A stretch of DNA of 64,000 bases from Dysgonomonas mossii (GTDB lineage Bacteria > Bacteroidota > Bacteroidia > Bacteroidales > Dysgonomonadaceae). The notes beneath the pieces are model-generated. The model was not told the DNA's origin. It saw nothing but the letters and a program-made list of their open reading frames with translations, and made no database searches. Where the stretch lies: NCBI RefSeq assembly GCF_004569505.1, contig NZ_SPPK01000003.1, forward strand, positions 1-64,000, in the 5' to 3' direction. Shown here in pieces: positions 15,588 to 22,626 of this stretch. A program made the position numbers and the translations under genes. Positions within the stretch are counted from its first letter, which is position 1; every line of letters begins with the position of its first letter.

Positions 15588-16985
15588 CTATTCTTTATTC
15601 ATTCTTACTATCCGTGGCATAAATTTACCATGAATTTCTACTAATGACTCCTGTGCCGGCATTATACGGTCGATGTCTTTATAAGCTAGAGGCATCTCCT
15701 CTACACTACCACCGATAAGGGTCACTTCATTCTGAGAAAGCAGTTTTTTTAATGCCGATTGTGTAAACTGGCTTTTTGCTTTCTGGCGTGACATGGCTCG
15801 TCCTGCTCCATGTGATGCCGAGTTGAGCGATTGAATTTCGCCTTTTCCACAAACCAGATAGCCTGCTGTTGCCATACTTCCCGGAATAAATCCTGCAACA
15901 CCTTCTCCTGCAGGAGTAGCCCCTTTGCGATGTACGATTGCGTACCTGTTTGGAGCAATCTCTTCTCGCCATGCAAAATTGTGATGATTGTTCACATTGG
16001 CTATGGCTTTCAAGCCTAAAGCCTTTGACAGATTGATATGTATCCGTTCGTGGCATGCTCGTGCAAAATCACCTGCCAAATTCATACTCATCCAATACTC
16101 CTGTCCCGCTTCCGTATCCAGTCCAAGCCATGCAAAATGCTGCGCCTCTCTCGGCAACTTACACACTTCGCGGGCAATATCGCTGTAGTGCCTTGCAATA
16201 GCTGCACCCATTCCCCTTGACCCTGAATGTGAGAGTAATGCCAGATAGTTTCCTTGCGGAAGATTCAAAACATTGTTTTCAACTAATTCAATCTCTCCGA
16301 ATTCTACGAAATGATTTCCGCCTCCGGATGAACCTAATTGGCGAACTACTTTGCCATGTAATTGCTTCAGCAAAGGAGTTAATTGAAACTCACTCCTGTC
16401 GAGAATCTCATGTTCCTGTGGAAAGCCTAAGCATCCGTCCATACCAAAATGGGTATATTCTTTCAAAGCCTCTTTGATCTGGTGCGAATAGCGTTTCAGA
16501 TAATCTGCCTTCGCATCGAATACCGTCAGACTCATCCGACAACCTATATCTACACCTACAGCATAAGGTATAACTGCATTTTCTACAGCCAATACTCCGC
16601 CGATAGGTAATCCGTATCCTGCATGTGCATCTGGCATTAACGCTCCAGCGACTGTGATGGGGAGACGCATAGCGAGTTCCATTTGCTGCTTGGCTAAGCC
16701 TTCGATAAACTTGCTTCCATAGGTTTTGAATGATAAAGGTTCATGAAGGAGGTCGTAAACTGTGAATTGTTTTTCAGTTGTTATCGGCGAGAAATGTTCT
16801 GCCAGTTTGCCCCATACTTCATTGTTTTTATATTTTTCGGGATTATTCAACAAATCGACTAAAGTTATTTTAATCTCTTCTTTTGTATTGTATTTGCAGT
16901 GCTTGCTGATTGTATTTATTGCCAGACTGCGAGCTATATTGTTGGTATATCCCAGTTTACTTAATTCTTTTGGTTGTATGCCCAT
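15588..16985 (-). CDS. rtcB: RNA-splicing ligase RtcB, PrfH-associated paralogue (RtcB2)
   Basis: About 465 residues from ATG 16985; the frame extends 7 codons upstream to a TTG (17006), which I judge less likely. AVGVDIGCRMS holds the metal-binding Asp/Cys, HSGSRGMG and SASHGAGRAMSR the guanylate-binding and GMP-acceptor His regions. RtcB joins 2',3'-cyclic phosphate or 3'-phosphate ends to 5'-OH ends using GTP and Mn2+. An extra N-terminal part of about 100 residues (KELSKLGYTNN to KQFTVYDLLHEP) distinguishes it from the second RtcB at 17416. First gene of the operon rtcB2-prfH-metallopeptidase-kptA-ligase-PNK, with its own promoter and a long leader. Confidence 0.92.
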   Translation of the reverse strand: MGIQPKELSKLGYTNNIARSLAINTISKHCKYNTKEEIKITLVDLLNNPEKYKNNEVWGKLAEHFSPITTEKQFTVYDLLHEPLSFKTYGSKFIEGLAKQQMELAMRLPITVAGALMPDAHAGYGLPIGGVLAVENAVIPYAVGVDIGCRMSLTVFDAKADYLKRYSHQIKEALKEYTHFGMDGCLGFPQEHEILDRSEFQLTPLLKQLHGKVVRQLGSSGGGNHFVEFGEIELVENNVLNLPQGNYLALLSHSGSRGMGAAIARHYSDIAREVCKLPREAQHFAWLGLDTEAGQEYWMSMNLAGDFARACHERIHINLSKALGLKAIANVNNHHNFAWREEIAPNRYAIVHRKGATPAGEGVAGFIPGSMATAGYLVCGKGEIQSLNSASHGAGRAMSRQKAKSQFTQSALKKLLSQNEVTLIGGSVEEMPLAYKDIDRIMPAQESLVEIHGKFMPRIVRMNKE

Positions 16986-17350
16986 GTTTGTTTGATTGGT
17001 ACACAAGAATATACAGGTATCAGACTAATCTTTATCCAAGACCAGATATCCTTTGATTTGTGATACAGTGCAGCCGAACGGATATAATAATCCCTCAAGC
17101 TGATATATCAGCAATTAATAATAAAATTTAATGATGAGTTTGAAACTAACCAATGTCTATCAACTTTGCAGCCGTGAATTGTGATAGATGTGTTTGAATA
17201 TTGTAAGGTTCATCATCCCGATAAACCAAATTAGTTTCTTTGCGTGTATGTTATTTTTTGACCAACATAATTGTACCCTTTCTCTAAAATTTTAAGGGTT
17301 AGTATTCTATTTACGGATGCAAATATATAAAGGATTTTCATATTAACAAA
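16986..17350 (-). promoter_or_regulatory. Promoter and about 330-nt leader of the RNA-repair operon
   Basis: On the minus strand TTTG (17347-17350) and TATATTTG (17320-17327) are separated by 19 bases, a close match to the Bacteroidota -33/-7 promoter. Transcription would start near 17313, leaving about 330 nt before the rtcB2 ATG at 16985. The leader includes a possible long stem (ATATCC ... GGATAT around 17049-17088). No ORF of note lies in it. The rest of the 430-base gap to the second rtcB holds nothing recognisable. Confidence 0.6.
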
Positions 17351-17415
17351 TTTTTAGAATAAAAAGATAATATGAAAATCAACAATATATATTCTTCCAT
17401 ATTGAAAATACTTTT

Positions 17416-18726
17416 CTAGTTGGCTTTGATATTCATTATTGGCTTGATAGAGTCTATGATTGTAGCTGTATCTTTTATAGCTTCCATAATTACATTCTTA
17501 TCCTTATAAGCCATCGGTGACTCATCAAGGGTTGATTTGCAGACCGAAGTAGAATAAATGCCCTCCATTTCTTTCGAAAATTCTTGCATATCTAACGTTT
17601 TTAATGCTTGGTTACGAGCCAATACACGTCCGGCTCCGTGAGGGGCTGAGCAGTTCCAGTCCGGATTGCTTTTTCCTTCACAAATCAATATTCCGTCACG
17701 CATATTAAATGGAATTACCATTCTTTCTCCTTTATAAGATCGGATTGCTCCTTTTCGGGTAATCCAGTCGGTGGTATCTATAAAGTTATGCATCGAGTAA
17801 ACGGAATCAACGGCATAACAGTCTTCTCCCAAATCCTTGAAAATAGCCTTAGACATGGCCTTATGATTGAATTGTGCATAAGTCTGTGCAATTACCATAT
17901 CAACCAGATATTGGTACATGTCATCCCCTTCGAGCATGTATTCTTTTTTATCGACTTTATATCTTTTTGCCAGTTCTGCCAGTTTCATTGGAATATCGGA
18001 GGTTGGCTGAGTATTTTTGGTGATTTGTTTAAACTCATCAAAATACTCCTGTGTCAACCCTCTTTCGGCAAGCATTTTTTTAGCATGATAGTTACATACT
18101 TTCAGTCCGAAATTACGTGACCCGGAATGGATGGTCAGGTAATGTGAACCATCGTTTACCGACTCTCCCACTTCAATAAAATGGTTTCCGCCACCTAAAG
18201 TTCCGATTGAATAATAGAAGTTTTCTTCTTTAATCCCCACTTTTTTGCAGAGAGTTATAATATATTCTTTATCTATTATAATTGAACTTTTCTCTTCTCC
18301 GAAGCGGTTTGCCCATTCTTTTTGGAATGCCTGAAGATTTGTATTTACAGCTTCAAAATAAGATTCTACCCACCAGTCATCGTAGTTCTTTTCTTTTCGG
18401 ATATTCATTCCCATTGGAACCGAACGTCTGATGGCACGGTCGAGCGTTGGCAAGTAATCAGCTTCGATACGCTTATTCAGTTTATGCGTAGTAACCGAGC
18501 AACCGATATCCACCCCTATATAGTTAGGATTAACCATCTTTGTCATAGGCATAGTAAATCCGATAACAATACCCTTACCTACATGGGTATCTGGCATGAT
18601 ACGTACCTGTACACCTTCTGACACCTCATGGTTCAGGATATTCTTTATCAATTCTATTGCTCCATCTTCTACTTCATTCAAGAAGATTTTACAGTCTTGG
18701 TTATATTTTCCTTTTAATTCAATCAT
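17416..18726 (-). CDS. rtcB: RNA-splicing ligase RtcB, Y-RNA-linked paralogue
   Basis: 436 residues. YIGVDIGCSVTTHKL gives the metal ligands; GTLGGGNHFIEVG, HSGSRNFGLKV and CSAPHGAGRVLAR the active-site loops, including the His that is guanylylated. It joins 3'-phosphate/cyclic phosphate and 5'-OH RNA ends. It diverges clearly from the RtcB at 15588 and lacks that protein's N-terminal extension. It lies about 20 bases downstream of the last of five Y-RNA-like units on the same strand with no clear terminator in between, so RNAs and mRNA may be cotranscribed. Pairing of RtcB with Ro60/Y RNA is known in other bacteria (the Rsr-YrlA-RtcBA locus of Salmonella). Confidence 0.92.
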   Translation of the reverse strand: MIELKGKYNQDCKIFLNEVEDGAIELIKNILNHEVSEGVQVRIMPDTHVGKGIVIGFTMPMTKMVNPNYIGVDIGCSVTTHKLNKRIEADYLPTLDRAIRRSVPMGMNIRKEKNYDDWWVESYFEAVNTNLQAFQKEWANRFGEEKSSIIIDKEYIITLCKKVGIKEENFYYSIGTLGGGNHFIEVGESVNDGSHYLTIHSGSRNFGLKVCNYHAKKMLAERGLTQEYFDEFKQITKNTQPTSDIPMKLAELAKRYKVDKKEYMLEGDDMYQYLVDMVIAQTYAQFNHKAMSKAIFKDLGEDCYAVDSVYSMHNFIDTTDWITRKGAIRSYKGERMVIPFNMRDGILICEGKSNPDWNCSAPHGAGRVLARNQALKTLDMQEFSKEMEGIYSTSVCKSTLDESPMAYKDKNVIMEAIKDTATIIDSIKPIMNIKAN

Positions 18727-18747
18727 AATATCTTCTTTTTTATAAAA

Positions 18748-18877
18748 AGTCAGGGTAATAAATCGAAAAGGCCTTACATACCGGTGTTTTACTCTAAACT
18801 ACCAGCTTTTGCATGGCAGGAATTGCACCTGCGTCGCCGGAGCCCAACGAAGAACTCCTTTTCTACGACACCTGACT
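18748..18877 (-). ncRNA. Y-RNA-like unit 5 with tRNA-like insert
   Basis: Ends AGTCAGG (18877-18871) and CCTGACT (18754-18748) form a 7-bp closing helix. The 5' side then has GTGTCGTAGA and TTCTTCG, the 3' side CCTTTTCGATTTATTAC, matching the consensus of the other units. Inside lie a T-arm-like GCAGG TGCAATT CCTGC hairpin, a short linker, and downstream a D-arm-like GTTT AGAGTA AAAC hairpin: 3' half before 5' half, as in a circularly permuted tRNA. CCGG segments on both sides could pair as an anticodon-stem equivalent. The T-loop is noncanonical. The rtcB start codon follows about 20 bases after the end. Confidence 0.65.
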
Positions 18878-18892
18878 AAATCTTAATTATAT

Positions 18893-18980
18893 AACGAAGC
18901 AACAAACGGAAAAAGCTCGTGCAGGATTCGAACCTGCGGTGGCCACTTGAACGAAGTAACTCTCTCCTACGGCATTCGTT
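18893..18980 (-). ncRNA. Y-RNA-like unit 4 (short, T-arm only)
   Basis: AACGAA (18980-18975) and TTCGTT (18898-18893) close the unit. GCCGTAGGAGAGAGTTACTTCG on the 5' side (split as GCCGTAGG and AGAGAGTTACTTCG) and TTTTTCCGTTTGTTGC on the 3' side carry the shared internal motif. The 88-nt unit contains a perfect T arm (GCAGG TTCGAAT CCTGC) but no D arm. It cannot be a working tRNA gene by itself. Confidence 0.65.
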
Positions 18981-18988
18981 TATATGAG

Positions 18989-19125
18989 AAACAGAAGTAA
19001 CAAACGAAAAGAGAAACGGGGCATAGCATTGCCGGAGTCGAACCGGATAGTCTCGCCGATTTTACGGCCTCACTATTCCTCCCCTAAATTGAGCTGAAGT
19101 AACTCTTCTCTACGACATTCTGTTT
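18989..19125 (-). ncRNA. Y-RNA-like unit 3 with T-arm and long variable-arm-like stem
   Basis: AAACAGAA (19125-19118) and TTCTGTTT (18996-18989) give an 8-bp closing helix. The 5' motif GTCGTAGAGAAGAGTTACTTC and the 3' motif CTCTTTTCGTTTGTTAC are present. The insert holds a GCCG TAAAAT CGGC hairpin and a T arm (CCGG TTCGACT CCGG), like the 3' half of a class II tRNA. A D arm and 5' acceptor strand are missing. Confidence 0.65.
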
Positions 19126-19142
19126 TTATTCTTTTATTAAAA

Positions 19143-19279
19143 AGCAAGGTAACAAGCAATAAAGGACTTATATTTTACTGAGCTACATCCTGAAAGATGA
19201 TGAGAATCGAACTCATGCCACAATACTCTTTCGAGTATCTGCTCTACCGTCGAAGTAACCCTTACTTACGACACTTGCT
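19143..19279 (-). ncRNA. Y-RNA-like unit 2, permuted tRNA mimic with GNRA-capped arm
   Basis: AGCAAG (19279-19274) and CTTGCT (19148-19143) close the unit; GTGTCGTAAGTAAGGGTTAC and TTTATTGCTTGTTACC are its shared internal motifs. The insert reads, in order: GGTAGAGC (3' half of a D arm), ATACTC GAAA GAGTAT (a 6-bp stem with GNRA tetraloop where the anticodon arm would be), T arm ATGAG TTCGATT CTCAT, CATCTT, then AGGATG and TAGCTCAGT (5' acceptor and 5' half of the D arm). AGGATG pairs with CATCTT with one G-U. This is a tRNA opened in the D loop with its ends joined. The missing anticodon argues for a tRNA mimic, not a tRNA. Confidence 0.75.
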
Positions 19280-19292
19280 ATTTCTTCAATAA

Positions 19293-19448
19293 AAACAAGG
19301 CAACAGGCGAAAAGAGACTGTATTCCTGCTCTACCTTCTGAGCTACACTCCCCTTTTATATTATTACTTGCTTGTGGGAGTGGTGAGAATCGAACCCACG
19401 ACCCGGGCATTAAAAGTGCGAAGTAACTCTCTTCTACGGCACTTGTTT
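19293..19448 (-). ncRNA. Y-RNA-like unit 1, circularly permuted tRNA-Lys-like module
   Basis: AAACAAG (19448-19442) and CTTGTTT (19299-19293) close the unit; GTGCCGTAGAAGAGAGTTAC and CTCTTTTCGCCTGTTGCC are the internal motifs. The insert contains a GCACTTTTAATGC anticodon-arm-like element (19419-19407, loop CTTTTAA as in tRNA-Lys UUU), T arm GTGGG TTCGATT CTCAC (19399-19383), acceptor strand CACTCCC (19382-19376), a linker, acceptor strand GGGAGTG (19352-19346), and D arm GCTC AGAAGGTA GAGC (19343-19328). The acceptor strands pair perfectly over 7 bp, so this is a tRNA opened in the anticodon stem and circularly permuted. Confidence 0.75.
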
Positions 19449-19484
19449 ATCTTGTTATATCAATGATCTCTTTCTTTGATGATA

Positions 19485-19520
19485 CAAAGTTAGAATAGCG
19501 ATGCGCAGTCTTTTTGCGCA
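19485..19520 (-). promoter_or_regulatory. Promoter and inverted-repeat operator of the Y RNA cluster
   Basis: TAACTTTG on the minus strand (19492-19485) fits the -7 consensus TAnnTTTG. Nine bases upstream is TGCGCA-N7-TGCGCA (19502-19520), which recurs with changed but still complementary half-sites in front of rsr. The first Y-RNA-like unit starts about 36 bases downstream of the -7 box. Confidence 0.65.
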
Positions 19521-19685
19521 AATGAATTTATTTTAATTTTTTTGTCCTGTTTTTTTACAATCTTATGATACGACTCGTGAAAAGTACACATTAAAATCGA
19601 CTTGCTTTATTCCGACAAACCTTATATAGAAAGTTATAACAACTTGTTGTCTAATTATATTAATCTGATTACAAGTGTGTTTTGT

Positions 19686-20795
19686 TTATCCCTCTACAAT
19701 TTCATAATTGGTACTTCGTCCGCCCTCATCAGTCTTTCTTAATACTCCTTTATTTACCAAGTCTTGGATATCACGCAAAGCCGTATCAGGGGAAGTCTTT
19801 GTTATCTTCGCCCATTTAGAAGTTGTCAGTTTACCATCGAAACCATCCCAAAGCATATTTATTATTTTGGTCTGTCGGTCATTCATGCTGATTTTACGAT
19901 TCTTCTCCCAAAACTTCGACTTTTGTAAAATTCTGCTTAATGAGTTTTCAGAATCCAACAACGCAGCTTCTAAGCAGTCTAAAAACCATATAAGCCAAGC
20001 AGTAATATCAAGATTACTCTTTTGTGTTTTCTCCAACACTTCATAATAGAGTTTCCTCTCTTTCCTTATTTGGGCTGACATGCTGTAAAAGCGTTGCGGT
20101 ATGCCATCGGCACGAGTGAGCAGCATATCGGCTATTGTACGTGCCAACCTGCCGTTACCATCATCGAAAGGGTGGATAGTGACAAACCATAGATGCGCTA
20201 TTGCAGCCCTCAAAGCGGGATCGGTTCTATCTTCACAATTGAGCCATGATAGAAAGTTTTCCATTTCTTGGGGGACATCGTTAGCTTCCGGGGCTTGATA
20301 ATGAACTTTCTCTTTACCCATAGCACCCGACACAACTTGCATTGCTCCGCCCTCGTCTTTGCGCCAATCACCAACCGTTATTCTGTGCATTCCGCTTCTT
20401 CCTGTCGGAAACAATGCGGCATGCCAACTAAAAAGCCGTTCTTGTGTCAATAGCTGTAAATAGTTTTGTGTTGCATCTATCATTACTTCTACAACACCAT
20501 CAATATATCTGTCGGCTTGAGGTAATCCCGAATTATCTATTCCCAGATGTCGGGCGATGGATGAACGAACTTGTTCGCTGTCCAATATTTCACCCTCTAT
20601 TTCTGACGATTTGGTGATTTCCATAGTCAAGGTGTCCAATTCGGCTGAACTCTTTAAATCGAATCCTAACAGGCTCATCTTACCTATAAGCCTGCCTTGT
20701 ATGGCTCTTACTTTACCTAAATGATAAGATATTTCCTTATCATCCCATTCGAAGTTTGCCCAATCGTTTTGCTGCCAAATATAAATCTTTCGCAT
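19686..20795 (-). CDS. Fic-family protein with DUF4172 N-terminus and winged helix
   Basis: About 369 residues from ATG 20795; an ATG 45 bases upstream (20840) lies within an operator-like repeat and is less likely. N-terminal DUF4172 segment (MRKIYIWQQNDWANFEWDDKE), then SSEIEG, an inhibitory S/TxxxEG motif typical of class II Fic proteins, then HPFDDGNGRLAR, the complete Fic active-site loop, and a C-terminal winged helix (INMLWDGFDGKLTTSKWAKI). Fic enzymes usually AMPylate target proteins and class II members are held inactive by the motif. DNA binding and autoregulation through the repeats at 20803-20891 are inferred. It sits between rsr and the Y RNAs on the same strand, possibly a later insertion. 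Confidence 0.88.
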   Translation of the reverse strand: MRKIYIWQQNDWANFEWDDKEISYHLGKVRAIQGRLIGKMSLLGFDLKSSAELDTLTMEITKSSEIEGEILDSEQVRSSIARHLGIDNSGLPQADRYIDGVVEVMIDATQNYLQLLTQERLFSWHAALFPTGRSGMHRITVGDWRKDEGGAMQVVSGAMGKEKVHYQAPEANDVPQEMENFLSWLNCEDRTDPALRAAIAHLWFVTIHPFDDGNGRLARTIADMLLTRADGIPQRFYSMSAQIRKERKLYYEVLEKTQKSNLDITAWLIWFLDCLEAALLDSENSLSRILQKSKFWEKNRKISMNDRQTKIINMLWDGFDGKLTTSKWAKITKTSPDTALRDIQDLVNKGVLRKTDEGGRSTNYEIVEG

Positions 20796-20802
20796 AATCA
20801 CC

Positions 20803-20891
20803 GTATATTTTGCGGTAAATATAAAGATTATTTTCCGCATAGCAATTTTATCGCTGTATATTTTGCGGAGAATAAAAAATAATTACCGCAT
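20803..20891. promoter_or_regulatory. Two tandem operator-like repeats upstream of the fic gene
   Basis: Two units, 20803-20840 and 20856-20891, each begin GTATATTTTGCGG and end CCGCAT, so each is an inverted repeat around GCGG/CCGC and the two are direct copies. A third partial match overlaps the start codon region (CGCATAAT at 20791). This arrangement suits cooperative binding by the Fic protein's own winged helix. Confidence 0.6.
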
Positions 20892-20976
20892 AACGAAAAA
20901 GGGCAGCAATAATGCCACCCTCTACTATCTATTGTTAAACCTTATTCTCGACAATTAGCTAAAGCTGATTTACGCT

Positions 20977-22494
20977 TCACTCCAATTCTATTTTCCGTAT
21001 CTCGTCCAAAGCATCGCCACCACGGTCTATGGCTGCTATGATGTCGAATACCTTATCAGACCAGCCTGCTATCAGATATACATCCTCGCGGGTGATATCC
21101 AAAGGTGTGGTTCCGTATCCCGACAGGTCGAACAAATACAGCTTACTGTTTGGCGACACTTTTTTGTAATCATTCCACAGGTTAGCTATTTTCTTATCGT
21201 TGCGGTTGTTCCACAGCTGGCAGTCGGTAAACATCATTACTTTATCTACCTGCCGTTTGCTTTTCAGCAAATCTTCTATCACCAGATAACCGTTGGTTGC
21301 ATAACCTACTTCTCCTTCGCGACGGTAGAAAGCATCTACATTGGACAATATACCTTTAGTAGGGACATTTATCACTTTCCATTTATCACCGAACATCCCT
21401 GTTATAGCATTCTTGCAACGCGACTTCAGCAGCATGGCGAGCATAAGTCCTATATCGTAAGACAATATCTTGCTCTTTGGCGATATAGCCTTTTGCATGG
21501 AACCCGATACATCGGCTGCTATCAGCACTTTTGTATCTTCACCGAATCCTGCTATGTTTTCTGCAGATACGGCGACAGCTTTTTCCAGTGCATCCAAAAC
21601 ACGTCCGGCATAAGCCGACTTCACTTTCGATATTTCACGATAGGCTGCAAGGAAACGGAATGGCAGCTGTTTGGAACGATGTACAGCTTCTGCATTCGAC
21701 AATGTTTCACAAACTTTCGTTATATGCTGTTGTGATACTCCAGCCTCCAATATATTACGCAGGTTACGCATTAATGCCATATATCCGATTTTACGGCTGT
21801 CTATCAGTTCTTCCCACTTCATACGGAAAGCGATTTCTTTTTCTGTATCGGAAACAAACCCTGTTTGTCCCAATGCCGAAAGTTCCGTTTCCCAGGTGTA
21901 TGGAATCTCCAGTTCGTTGTTAACTATTTTATTGAACAATACTTGTTGCGATTCGTCTTTTGCTTTCGGGTGAACAAGAAACAGGGCATCGCGTAATTTG
22001 ACTTCCGCATCACGGTTGTATTTAGCAAACTGATATTCATCGAATTTGTTGAAAGCACCCTGCAAACCCGATTGAAGCTGTTTTGACAAGCGGTTCAGTT
22101 TTTTTGTATCCTGACGCTGGTTAGCCAACTGGTAATATGCCAACAGTTCGGTTATCTCATCGGCACGCTGTACGATACCCGATACCATTTTGTTAACGGT
22201 AGAGTCTCCACGGTGTACTTTTGCCAGCTCTACTGCCAATACCAAAGGGATGGAACGCATATTCATCTTCTGACGGGCATATACTGCCAGTTGTGCCACG
22301 AATACAGGATCACACCGAACGATCAGTTTACGCAATGTTTCTATTCTTGCATCTGCCTTTTCGTAAAACTTGTCACTCAACGAAGAGGTAACGGCAGCAG
22401 TATACAATTGCCACTCTGGTGACAGGCGGTATGCTTGTCCGCCTTCATAATTTGTCACCTTGTTTTTTCCTTTTGTTGTAAAATTAAATTTCAT
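20977..22494 (-). CDS. rsr: Ro60/Rsr orthologue (TROVE + vWA domain RNA-binding protein)
   Basis: 505 residues, normal Ro length. Residues 1 to about 300 are TROVE HEAT-like repeats (NYEGGQAYRLSPEWQLY, RCDPVFVAQLAVYARQ, MNMRSIPLVLAVELAK). From about residue 325 a von Willebrand A domain follows with a full MIDAS start DVSGSMQKA. Ro60 is a ring that binds misfolded or damaged RNA ends in its hole and Y RNA on its outer face. Bacterial Rsr works with Y RNAs and, in some species, with PNPase. Here the Y-RNA-like cluster and rtcB lie just downstream. Its promoter shares an inverted repeat with the Y RNA promoter, which supports co-regulation. Confidence 0.93.
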   Translation of the reverse strand: MKFNFTTKGKNKVTNYEGGQAYRLSPEWQLYTAAVTSSLSDKFYEKADARIETLRKLIVRCDPVFVAQLAVYARQKMNMRSIPLVLAVELAKVHRGDSTVNKMVSGIVQRADEITELLAYYQLANQRQDTKKLNRLSKQLQSGLQGAFNKFDEYQFAKYNRDAEVKLRDALFLVHPKAKDESQQVLFNKIVNNELEIPYTWETELSALGQTGFVSDTEKEIAFRMKWEELIDSRKIGYMALMRNLRNILEAGVSQQHITKVCETLSNAEAVHRSKQLPFRFLAAYREISKVKSAYAGRVLDALEKAVAVSAENIAGFGEDTKVLIAADVSGSMQKAISPKSKILSYDIGLMLAMLLKSRCKNAITGMFGDKWKVINVPTKGILSNVDAFYRREGEVGYATNGYLVIEDLLKSKRQVDKVMMFTDCQLWNNRNDKKIANLWNDYKKVSPNSKLYLFDLSGYGTTPLDITREDVYLIAGWSDKVFDIIAAIDRGGDALDEIRKIELE

Positions 22495-22551
22495 CTCTGT
22501 AATTTTTAATTGGTAAGGTCTTTTACGACACTCTTTGTTTGTTTGACATTA

Positions 22552-22588
22552 CAAAGATTTCGACACTGCTACGCAGTATTTTTGCGTA
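22552..22588 (-). promoter_or_regulatory. rsr promoter with operator shared with the Y RNA cluster
   Basis: AATCTTTG (22559-22552, minus strand) approximates the -7 box. Ten bases upstream is TACGCA-N7-TGCGTA (22570-22588). The equivalent at the Y RNA promoter is TGCGCA-N7-TGCGCA, so both half-sites changed together and symmetry is kept. Confidence 0.65.
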
Positions 22589-22626
22589 AACGAAATTATT
22601 TTTATTATTTTTGAGAAAACAAAAAT

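Noticed and set aside
15727..16477. Several overlapping ORFs opposite rtcB2
   Set aside because: They lie in other frames over a well-conserved enzyme gene and show no domain features.
18781..19450. Ordinary tRNA genes on the minus strand
   Set aside because: T arms are clear, but halves are permuted or missing, one anticodon arm is replaced by a GNRA hairpin, and all units share non-tRNA flanks.
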